From positions 124,001-188,000 of the forward strand of contig NZ_SWDW01000002.1 of assembly GCF_004919045.1 (NCBI RefSeq): DNA of 64,000 nt, in the 5' to 3' direction. The DNA comes from Sinomonas albida. GTDB lineage: Bacteria; Actinomycetota; Actinomycetes; Actinomycetales; Micrococcaceae. The position numbers were made by a program, and so were the translations under genes. A model generated the notes under the pieces. The model was not told the DNA's origin and did not search any database. It saw only the letters and a list, made by a program, of their open reading frames with translations. Below, piece after piece: positions 38,501-46,000 of this stretch (within the stretch, counting starts at the first letter, position 1; each line of letters begins with the position of its first letter).

Positions 38501-40392
38501 GGGTTGGCGACATGTCTGGCGACGTGTTCGGCAACGGCATGCTGCTCTCGGAGCACATCCGGCTCGTCGCGGCGTTCGACCACCGGCATCTCTTCCTGGA
38601 CCCGAACCCTGACCCAGCCAGCTCGTTCGCCGAGCGTCAGCGCTTGTTCGCGCTTCCGCGCTCGTCATGGGACGACTACAACCGCGACCTCATCAGCGCC
38701 GGCGGCGGTATCTACCCGCGCACCGCGAAGTGGATCCCGATCTCCGACGAGGTCCGCGAAGCGCTCGGCCTCGCGGAGGGCACGACCCAGCTGAGCGTCA
38801 ACGAGGTACTGCGCGCGATCCTGCTCGCGCCCGTCGATCTCCTCTACAACGGCGGCATTGGCACGTACGTCAAGGCGAGCACCGAAACCCACGCCCAGGT
38901 GGGCGACAAGGCGAACGATGCGATCCGGGTGGACGGGCGCGAGCTGCGTGTGAAGGTCGTGGGCGAGGGCGGCAACCTCGGCTTCACGCAGCGCGGGCGC
39001 ATCGAGGCCGCGCTCCAGGGCGTGATCCTGAACACGGATGCGATCGACAACTCCGCCGGTGTGGACTGCTCGGACCACGAGGTCAACATCAAGATCTTCG
39101 TGGACCGGATGGTCGCCGGGGGGAAGCTCGCTGAGGCGGAGCGTGCGGACTTCCTCGCGTCGATGACCGACGAGGTCGGGCGGCTCGTCCTTCTGGACAA
39201 CATCGACCAGAACATCCTGCTCGTCAACGACCGGGCCCTCGTCGCTCCGCTGAGCCCTGCGCTCGAGCGGCTCATGGACTGGCTCGAGGTGAACGCGGAC
39301 CTCAAGCGGGATCTCGAGGCCCTCCCGACGACGGCGGAGCTGCACCGCCGCCTCGAACAGGGCCAAGGCCTCACTTCCCCGGAGCTCTCGGTGCTTGCGG
39401 CCTATGCGAAGATCGAGCTCGCCGAGTCGCTGCGCGAGAGCGACCTCACCAACGACCCGTGGTTCGAGGACACGCTGCGGGGCTACTTCCCCGCCGAGCT
39501 CCGTGAGCGCTTCGGTGCCGAGCTCGACACGCACCCCCTGCGCCGGGAGATCATCGCGACGATCGTCGCGAACGACATGATCAACCTCGGGGGCATCACG
39601 TTCGCGTTCCGCGCGATCGAGGAGACGAGCGCAACCGATGCCGCGGTGGCGAAGGCCTTCGTGGCTCTCCGTGAGCTGTACCGGCTTGACGAGATGACCG
39701 AGGCCCTTAACTCGCTTCCCGCCTCGTTCCCGACCGAGCACTGGACCACGATCAACCACGACATCCGGCGGCTTCTCGACCGCGCGGTGCGCTGGCTCAT
39801 CCACCAGGGGACGGGCAACCGGACGATCGGCGAGGTCGTGGAGCTCTACTCGGAGCCGATGACGGCCCTCCGTTCGAAGCTCCTCAAGTACCTCCGCGGC
39901 CAGGACGCCGAGCGAGTCGGAGCTTGGCTCGACCGCGGCAAGGCGTGGGGCCTTCCTGACGACCTCGCGCACCGGTGGGCCGAGCTGTTCGAGAGCTACG
40001 CGCTCCTTGACATCGCACGGATCTCGCAGACGTCGAGCGAGTCGGTCGAGGAGATCGCGGGCGTGTACTACACGGTCTTCGACCGCTTCAACGTCGACGC
40101 CCTGCTCGAGCGGATCACGTCCCTCCCGCGCAAGGACCGGTGGCAGGCCCTGGCCCGCGCCGCGCTGCGCGACGACCTCTACGGCACGATCGCGGACATG
40201 ACCAGATCGATCATGGACCTCTCGCCGGCGGGCGTCGATCCCGAGCAGCGCCTCGCGGCGTGGGAGGCGGAGAACGCGGAATCGCTCGGCCGAGCCGCGA
40301 CGATGTTCCGGGAGGTCAACGCGCTCGAGAGCGACGATATGGCCTCGCTGTCGGTAGCATTGAGGCTGCTCCGGTCGATCGTGCGCCATTAG
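35527..40392 (+). CDS. gdh: NAD-specific glutamate dehydrogenase, large (GDH-180 type)
   Basis: A 1621-residue enzyme of the very large NAD-dependent class, which deaminates glutamate to 2-oxoglutarate. The N-terminal half is the regulatory region of the class (ACT-like segments, for example VTDDMPFIVDSVTAELVRR). The catalytic part shows FGKIARGGLRWSDRREDF, VPTGAKGGFFAKRLP with the catalytic lysine region, GVGDMSGDVFGNGML and the nucleotide-binding GEGGNLGFTQRGRIE. The GTG at 35527 is preceded by GTGGAGG; the frame is open 32 codons further upstream without a ribosome site. A palindrome lies 122 bp upstream of the start. The class is often phosphoprotein-controlled (GarA-type) in actinobacteria; nothing here tests that. 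Confidence 0.94.
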   Translation: MSTGTAQQSPFPTAEQEPRFLADYYEHLAEEDRQSYPEDTFAQRARHHRKLAETRRPGEANIDIVDEGGRSVVYIVTDDMPFIVDSVTAELVRRHTAIHLVVHPMFVVSRRRNDGALVGVERVPAQWGLASGDTAALPNLSHLVSGGDVTTHMESWIAIETDRASAARRTEIIDRLHRVLSDVRAAVDDWQPMRSKALEIARSLDNVVGGEDIADLKPTQELLHWLEAGNFTFLGYREYDLKTENGEDVLELVEGSGLGLLRGDGAHALQHLTAEGQAHARERRVLNITKANSRSTVHRAAYLDYIGIKRFDTRGQVDGERRFIGLFASTAYTQSARSVPIVKDKIESVMRQSGFPADSHSGKDLLAILETYPRDELFQMDAKLLFETVTKIQLLQERRRTRLFLRPDLFGRFMNAVIYLPKDRYNTTVRRRLEAELEKEFHSDQIDYDAHLSESALARLYFRIRLPKGAPTKEVDAAALEQRLVTATRSWAEGIAQVLHERRPLEEAEHLAAVWSEAFPASYRVDYTVEDALEDIERFEDYAVERAEAEKAEGEEIPERPAVRVYVPQGVGAELEEDARVKLYLLEPKSLSQILPFFHNLGLEVLDERPFEIETADARDFFLYDLGLKYPANVDPLSTGSLLADAFGAALSGVTESDALDRLVLREGMSARQVVILRSYAKYMRQVGNTNSLGFIADTLLGNADVTRRLIALFEARFDPALEEGTRTTATERLRGELAEALEKVPTLDADRLLRTFINLIDSTLRTNYYLDRSYLSVKLRPSEIEGLPSPRPMFEIWVYSPRVEGVHLRFGKIARGGLRWSDRREDFRTEILGLVKAQVVKNAVIVPTGAKGGFFAKRLPNPAVDRAAWLAEGIESYKTFIRGLLDLTDNRVTSAGEGERVVPPAGVVRHDEDDPYLVVAADKGTASFSDIANGLSAEYGFWLGDAFASGGSVGYDHKAMGITARGAWESVKRHFSELDLDTQTEDFTVVGVGDMSGDVFGNGMLLSEHIRLVAAFDHRHLFLDPNPDPASSFAERQRLFALPRSSWDDYNRDLISAGGGIYPRTAKWIPISDEVREALGLAEGTTQLSVNEVLRAILLAPVDLLYNGGIGTYVKASTETHAQVGDKANDAIRVDGRELRVKVVGEGGNLGFTQRGRIEAALQGVILNTDAIDNSAGVDCSDHEVNIKIFVDRMVAGGKLAEAERADFLASMTDEVGRLVLLDNIDQNILLVNDRALVAPLSPALERLMDWLEVNADLKRDLEALPTTAELHRRLEQGQGLTSPELSVLAAYAKIELAESLRESDLTNDPWFEDTLRGYFPAELRERFGAELDTHPLRREIIATIVANDMINLGGITFAFRAIEETSATDAAVAKAFVALRELYRLDEMTEALNSLPASFPTEHWTTINHDIRRLLDRAVRWLIHQGTGNRTIGEVVELYSEPMTALRSKLLKYLRGQDAERVGAWLDRGKAWGLPDDLAHRWAELFESYALLDIARISQTSSESVEEIAGVYYTVFDRFNVDALLERITSLPRKDRWQALARAALRDDLYGTIADMTRSIMDLSPAGVDPEQRLAAWEAENAESLGRAATMFREVNALESDDMASLSVALRLLRSIVRH

Positions 40393-40478
40393 GGCTGTTG
40401 CCCTAGGCGCGGGCGCCGGAGGCCGCGGGGACGCAGTTACCCGCGGCCAGTGCGTCCTTACTTCGACAAGGCGGTGCG

Positions 40479-41951
40479 GTGGCGCTCTTCACGGACACCA
40501 TCCGGGAACAGGCTGACTTCGGTCCGGGTGACGCTGAATGGCTTCACCTTCTGGTGGGTGATTGGCAGCTCGTAGCGGACTTGGCGTTCGCTGATCTGGC
40601 GCTGTGGTTCCCAGACCCGGCGGACGGCTATTCGGCACTCGCGCACGTGCGCCCGTCGACCACGCATACGGTGTTCCACGAAGACATCGTGGGCGAGGCG
40701 ATCCGTGGAGACCTGCGGCCGCTCGTGGACCGTGCGTGGGCAAGCCAGACGATCGAGCGCAGCCACGAGACGAGCTTCAATGCCGAGATGGCGCTTCGCG
40801 TCGAGGCCGTCCCCTTCGTCCGCAACGGCCGGACGCTCGCCGTCGTCACCTCCCACATGGACCTCTCGAGCTCGCGTATGCCCTCGCGGCTCGAGCTGAC
40901 GTACCGCCAGTGCGCGTACGACCTGCTCCGCATGGGCACCCTTGGACTCTGGCCTGACTTCGCTTCGCCCACTGGCTCGCGACGCGGCGCGCCCCGCGTC
41001 GGGGACGGCCTCATCCGCCTCGATGCCGAGGGCATCGTGCAGTACGCGAGCCCGAACGGCGTCTCGGCGTTCCGCCGGCTCGGCGGCATCGACACCCTCG
41101 AGGGGCGTTCCCTCGCGGAGCTGACGACCAACCTCCTCAAGGACCGGCGACTCGTCGACGAGACGCTCCCGCTCGTCGTGACTGGTCGGATGCCGTGGCG
41201 GAGTGAGATCGAGTCGAGAGGTGTGAGTCTCTCTCTGCGCGCCATCCCCTTGCGAGACGAGCGTGAGCGGTTCGGGGCGCTCGTCCTGTGCCGCGACGTG
41301 TCCGAGCTTCGGCGGCGCGAGATGGAGCTGGTGACGAAGGACGCCACGATCCGCGAGATCCACCACCGCGTGAAGAACAACCTTCAGACCGTCGCCGCGC
41401 TCCTTCGGATGCAGTCGCGCCGGATGAAGAGCGACGAGGCGCGTCAGGGGCTCGAGCAGGCGATGCGCCGGGTCGCCACGATCGCGCTCGTCCACGAGAC
41501 CCTTTCGCAGGGGCTCGCCCAGAACGTCGACTTCGACGAACTCATCGACCGGCAGTTCCGACTCTCGGCCGAGGTTGCCACGGGAAACCAGCATGTGTCG
41601 ACTGAGCGGGAAGGCGAGTTCGGAGGACTTCCGAGTGATCTGGCGACCCCCCTCGCACTTGTCATCAACGAGCTCGTCACGAACGCGGTCGAGCACGGCC
41701 TCGAGGATCGCTCGGGAACGGTGTGGCTCATTGCGCGCCGGGGCATCGACCAGGCGGGGGAGGAGATTCTCGAGGTCACCGTGGCGGACGACGGCGTGGG
41801 GTTGCCTGCGCAGCAGAGCCGCCACGAAGGCTTGGGCCTCCAGATTGTGCGGACCCTGGTCACGAGCGAGCTCGGAGGATCGATCAACTGGGGTCCCCGA
41901 CCGGGTGGAGGCACGGAAGTCACGATCCTGCTTCAGCTGGGGAGAGGCTGA
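40479..41951 (+). CDS. pdtaS: cytosolic sensor histidine kinase, PdtaS-like
   Basis: A 490-residue soluble kinase with no transmembrane helix: a GAF-like domain (about 1-150), a PAS domain (about 175-275, GLIRLDAEGIVQYASPNGV in its first strands) and a HisKA_2/HATPase kinase core. The phosphorylated histidine is in EIHHRVKNNLQTVAALLRM (His295/296); LVINELVTNAVEHGL is the N box and VADDGVGLP the G1 box. This layout and the neighbouring whiB1 match M. tuberculosis PdtaS, which signals to the antiterminator PdtaR. No pdtaR is in the window. GTG start with AAGGCGG upstream. Confidence 0.88.
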   Translation: MALFTDTIREQADFGPGDAEWLHLLVGDWQLVADLAFADLALWFPDPADGYSALAHVRPSTTHTVFHEDIVGEAIRGDLRPLVDRAWASQTIERSHETSFNAEMALRVEAVPFVRNGRTLAVVTSHMDLSSSRMPSRLELTYRQCAYDLLRMGTLGLWPDFASPTGSRRGAPRVGDGLIRLDAEGIVQYASPNGVSAFRRLGGIDTLEGRSLAELTTNLLKDRRLVDETLPLVVTGRMPWRSEIESRGVSLSLRAIPLRDERERFGALVLCRDVSELRRREMELVTKDATIREIHHRVKNNLQTVAALLRMQSRRMKSDEARQGLEQAMRRVATIALVHETLSQGLAQNVDFDELIDRQFRLSAEVATGNQHVSTEREGEFGGLPSDLATPLALVINELVTNAVEHGLEDRSGTVWLIARRGIDQAGEEILEVTVADDGVGLPAQQSRHEGLGLQIVRTLVTSELGGSINWGPRPGGGTEVTILLQLGRG

Positions 41952-41978
41952 CCTCCGGCGGGAGCCTTGTTAAACACG

Positions 41979-42010
41979 CCGCCCGCCGTGCCTTGTGGCG
42001 CGGCGGGCGG
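41979..42010. terminator. hairpin between convergent pdtaS and whiB1
   Basis: Arms CCGCCCGCCGTGCC (41979-41992) and GGCGCGGCGGGCGG (41997-42010) pair at 13 of 14 positions with one G-T wobble around a TTGT loop. It lies between convergent genes. Only a short T-run (GTGTTTAAC) follows on the minus strand, so it fits whiB1 best but may serve both. Confidence 0.65.
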
Positions 42011-42072
42011 GGAGCGGCTGCTCTGTGGTCTCCTGGGCTACGTGGCTCCCGAGGTCCACGGTCTCCCGGTGA

Positions 42073-42321
42073 TCAGGAGGCGCGACGAGCGCGGGCGGCG
42101 CGGCGCTTGAGGGCACGCCGCTCGTCCTCGCTCATACCGCCCCACACACCAGCGTCCTGACCGGACTCGAGGGCCCATTGGAGGCACGTGTCGATCACCG
42201 GGCAACGCCGGCAAACACTCTTCGCCTCTTCGATCTGGAGCAGCGCAGGACCAGTGTTCCCAACAGGGAAGAAGAGTTCTGGGTCCTTGTCGAGGCAGGC
42301 CGCGCGATCACGCCAATCCAT
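42073..42321 (-). CDS. whiB1: WhiB-family Fe-S transcription factor, WhiB1-like
   Basis: An 82-residue WhiB protein. The four cluster ligands are Cys9, Cys37, Cys40 and Cys46 (C-x27-C-x2-C-x5-C), followed by the GVWGG turn (59-63) and a basic C-terminal tail (LKRRAARARRAS) for DNA binding. WhiB1 is an NO-sensitive [4Fe-4S] protein that works with the primary sigma factor. Size and context next to a PdtaS-type kinase identify it as WhiB1 rather than WhiB2 or WhiB3. A CRP-type palindrome lies 36-51 bases upstream of the start, as known for mycobacterial whiB1. A GGAG is present 13 bases upstream. Confidence 0.93.
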   Translation of the reverse strand: MDWRDRAACLDKDPELFFPVGNTGPALLQIEEAKSVCRRCPVIDTCLQWALESGQDAGVWGGMSEDERRALKRRAARARRAS

Positions 42322-42356
42322 GGTTCTTGAAGTACTCCGTTTCGGGGGAACGAGTC

Positions 42357-42372
42357 CTTGTGAAGATTTTCA
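42357..42372. promoter_or_regulatory. CRP-like site TGTGA-N6-TCACG upstream of whiB1
   Basis: TGTGA, six bases, TCACG: one mismatch to the CRP consensus TGTGA-N6-TCACA. It is 36-51 bases upstream of the whiB1 start. Mycobacterial whiB1 is known to be controlled by the CRP protein Rv3676. Confidence 0.6.
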
Positions 42373-42536
42373 CGAGTCGTCCCAAAGCAAAGGGGCCTGT
42401 GGGGCCCCGCGGTCAACTCCATTAAGGTTGTCACGTTAACTGTGTGTAAACAAGGGGGGCAGGCGAGGATTTGGCCCCGTCAGGGCGAGGGATATGTCAC
42501 ATCCGGGACCGCCTTGGTCGAGGCCTCTAGGACGAG

Positions 42537-42561
42537 TTCACAGCCGATTCGGTCACAGCCG
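42537..42561 (+). promoter_or_regulatory. direct repeat TTCACAGCCG / GTCACAGCCG, MtrA-box-like
   Basis: Two 10-bp direct repeats start 15 bases apart (42537 and 42552) and cover the -35 area of the next gene. They resemble the GTCACAGCG-type direct repeats reported as MtrA sites in mycobacteria. A further GTCACA is at about 42496. Confidence 0.4.
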
Positions 42562-42577
42562 TGCCGGCCGATGACGG

Positions 42578-42583
42578 TAGTCT
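42578..42583 (+). promoter_or_regulatory. -10 box TAGTCT for leaderless membrane protein gene
   Basis: TAGTCT is six bases before the GTG at 42590 with no ribosome site. Confidence 0.55.
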
Positions 42584-42589
42584 CTCGCT

Positions 42590-43057
42590 GTGCAGTCTTC
42601 CTCCCGGTCTGCCTCGGCGAAGTCGAGGCCGGTCCAGCTCATGGTCCTTGTCGGCATCGTCCTGCTTGAGGCCCTCTCCCTCGTTGGCATGGCAATCTTC
42701 TATGCCGTCGCGATCGCGACCGGTCAGGCGACGGTTTCGCCGGCCGGCGCCGTGTTCACCATGGTCCTGCTCGCGCTCTTCGGCGTCGGGCTAGGCGCCG
42801 CCGGAGTCTTCCTCTGGCGCGGTTACCGGTGGACCCGATCGATAGTGCTCGTCGTTCAGTTGTTTGCCGCGACCATCGGGTTCCCGACGCTGACCGGCGG
42901 CTACGTCGTCATCGGCCTCGTCATTCTCGTTCCGGCCGCCGCGGCGGTCTTCCTCCTGTTCTCGAAGCCCGTGTTCACGGCGACGCAGAGGTCGGCACGG
43001 ACCGCCTCCGCCTCGGCCGAAGACTCATCACCCGAGGACTCATCGCCCGACGACTAG
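42590..43057 (+). CDS. small integral membrane protein (Rv3217c-like)
   Basis: A 155-residue protein with four hydrophobic helices: LMVLVGIVLLEALSLVGMAI, VFTMVLLALFGVGLGAAGV, SIVLVVQLFAATIGFPTL and VVIGLVILVPAAAAVFLLF, followed by a Ser/Asp/Glu-rich tail. No function is known; an integral membrane protein occurs at the same place beside whiB1/pdtaS in mycobacteria. The GTG start is set by the -10 box six bases upstream. Its stop TAG lies within the palindrome CTAG that also holds the stop of the convergent FHA-FtsK gene. No terminator separates the two. Confidence 0.8.
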   Translation: MQSSSRSASAKSRPVQLMVLVGIVLLEALSLVGMAIFYAVAIATGQATVSPAGAVFTMVLLALFGVGLGAAGVFLWRGYRWTRSIVLVVQLFAATIGFPTLTGGYVVIGLVILVPAAAAVFLLFSKPVFTATQRSARTASASAEDSSPEDSSPDD

Positions 43058-46000
43058 CCAGACTGGCTCGTCCGATCCTTCCCGAGCCAGCCGAGCTGGA
43101 CGTCGGTGGCCCTGCCGTCGACCACCGCGATAGCCCGACCTGGCGGTACCCGTCCCGGCGGGTCGAGACGGACCCCGAATACGTCCCCGTCTGAAGACGC
43201 GCGTGGGTGAATCGCAATCCCCGACCTCGCGTCCCGCGCGCGCAGGCTGATCGGGCAGGTCCTGTAGAGCGAAGCGCTGTATCCAGCGGTCGCGACCACT
43301 GACGCGCCCGCGTCGAGCGCCTCGTTGAGAAGGCGGTTCTCCTTCGCGGTCAGATGGTCGGCATCGTCGATCAGGAGCACCGCTCGTTGGCCGGCTCGTG
43401 AGTCCCTCGCCGCGGCCAAGACGCTGGCCTCCAACGAGGCCATGGCTTCCGACGACCCCAGCGCACCGGCCGCTCCCTTCGGGTCTGGTCGATACCAGCG
43501 CGCCGCGCCGCGGTTCATGGCGGGAAGGGCGTTGAGAAACGACGTCTTGCCGCAGTGGCGGGTGCCCACCACCAGCAGCACCTCTTGGGGTGCGAGCGGA
43601 ACGGCCAACGTCTCGCCGTCGTCGCCGTGGACTCCGACCGCCAGCCAAAGGACAGAGGGCGGCCCAGGACTGGTGCCGGGCCCAAGACTCGGTTCGGGAG
43701 TCTGGCCGACGCCGGCCGGCACAGGAGTGTCGGGAGTCTCGTCGACTCCGTTCGGCGCAGGAATGTCAGGTGTCTCGTCGACCCTGGTCGGCAAAAAATT
43801 GTCGGGTGCCTGGTCGACGGTGGTCGGCACTGGAGGGTCGGGCGCCTGGCCGACGCCGGTCGGCGCAGAAGTGTCGGGAGCCTCGTCGACGCCGGTCGGC
43901 ACTGAAAGGGTTCGGGGGTTCCCGCAGGTCTCGGGCCCGGCAATCTGTGCCGCGATGACCTCGGTGGGCAGGCGCCGGATCCGGAATGGGGGCGCTCCAA
44001 GCCCGCTGGGCTCGGGCTGGTGGGCCGGGAGTGCGTCGAAGCACTGAACCGCCACATGGCGCTCGCCGGAAATTGCCCCGGCTGCGATGGCCCTACCGGG
44101 AGCGACAGAGCCTATGGCGCGTGGCCACCCGAGACGCGCTTCCTCGGTGGTTCCCCAAGGAAAGAAGAGGCGAGACGGCAGCTCGGAAAAGGCTCGCGAT
44201 GCCACGAGGTCGCGACTTCCCGAGAGGACAATCACCACGCGGCGGGTCGGGCCGCGGCGGATGACGTCGATCAGCGCGTCCTCCGTCGCGGAATAGGCGT
44301 TCGATCGAAGAGCCGCGATCCAGCTGCCCCATCCCGAGATGCCGAGGATGAGAGTCGGGTCATCCGACCCATGACGGCTCGACACCTCCTCGGCGAGACG
44401 GGCTATGAGGCGGGCGGCGTCTCGGAGTTCGTCGGGGCGAAGATAGGCTCCCACGCGCGGGTGCCCACAGAGGCGGGCAAGGGATCCATCGGCGTCGAGC
44501 AGATAGAGGTACCGGCTTCGCTCGGCCGCGGCGAGTCGGCTGACTACGGCCCCGAGCCCGCGGCCGCACCCTGCCGATGGGTCGCCCACAAAGGCCAAGT
44601 GCCCCTGCGTCTCCGGGGTCCAATCGAGGACGGCAGTGCGCTGTTCGTGGGGCAGGTCCGCAATGCCAAGAGTCACCGAGGGGCCGGGGTCGGGGCTCGG
44701 CGAGCCCGGCATCTGGGGGAGGGGATCGGCGAGCGGGCGCCGCGGCAGGCGCCCGCCGTCGGCCTCCCAGGCTCTTTGCACTCCTTCGACGAAGCCCGCG
44801 GCAGACTCCGCCGGCGTCGGCGGAACGGAGTCGTCGCCGGGGAGGGGGCGGCCCTTGAGCCACTGGTCGGCCTCCATGACGCATAGCGGGCGCCGTCTGG
44901 CCGCCTCTCCTGCGAGACCGAGCGACGCTGTCTGGAATTCGACCGGATCGCGGGTGCCGTTGGCGAGGAGCGCCCGCCCCGGGGCTTCGGCCGGGAGGGA
45001 GGCAGCTCTCGGGGAGCCGATGACGTCGCGAGACTCCGCCTCGCCCACGACTCGCAGGGCGATCACCGATCCCACATTGGCGCGGATGTCTGCGCTCACG
45101 GCGCCCTGCGGGCGCTGGGTAGCCATGATGAGGTGGAGGCCCAGTGAGCGGCCGATGCTGGCGATGCGGAGGAATTCAGCGAGGGCCTCGGGATTCTCAT
45201 CGACGAGCATGCGGAACTCGTCGATGACGAGTGCCAGACGCGGGAGGTCTTCGCGCTCGCCAGAGGGCATGCGCTGGTAATCGATGATGTCCGCGCATCC
45301 CGACTCCGCGAGGAGTCGCTCCCGCCGCACAACCTCGGCGCGCAGGGAGATCAGCGTGCGATCGATTTCGCCCGCGAGGTCGGAGACCAGGCCCACGCAG
45401 TGGGGAAGCCCCGTCAGAGGCTCGAGGCCGGATCCGCCCTTGAAATCGACGAAGAGGAACGTCAGGCGACGCGGCGAATGGGAGGCTGCAGCACTCGCAA
45501 TGAGAGAGCGGAGCAGCTCCGACTTTCCAGATCCTGTGGTACCGGCTATGAGTACATGGGGCCCGTCTGCTGCGAGGTCGAGGATCAGGGGGCCGGACTG
45601 GGTGAGTCCCAGCGGAACGGGCATCGAGGAGCCTGTGGCCGTTTCGCGTGCCCATGCTTCGGCGATGTCATGCTCGGTGAGGCCCACCACGTCGCTGAGC
45701 AGACAGCGCCTCGGCAACGCCCCGCCGTCGTCCGTTTCTCCCAAGCTGCCAAGGTGACGTGCTGCGGTGGCGAAGGCGCGCGGCGGGACGAGGTCCGCAA
45801 CGACATTGGACTCCGATCCCGGCGATCTGAGGAGCGCCGGACTGCTGCCGAGGTCGATCTCGAGGCCTTGGCGATCCGCCGCCCCTGCTGCGTTGACAAC
45901 GGGTCGTTCGAGCGCGAGGGCAGCCTCCACGATGGCGGCACTTGCGGCTGGCTTCAGGCCGGGGAGGACCAGGAGGCCGCATCGAGGGTCGGCGGTCAGT

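Noticed and set aside
35434-38589. A 1051-codon open frame on the minus strand
   Set aside because: It lies fully opposite the NAD-glutamate dehydrogenase, whose protein motifs are unmistakable. Long antisense frames are expected in GC-rich codon-biased DNA.
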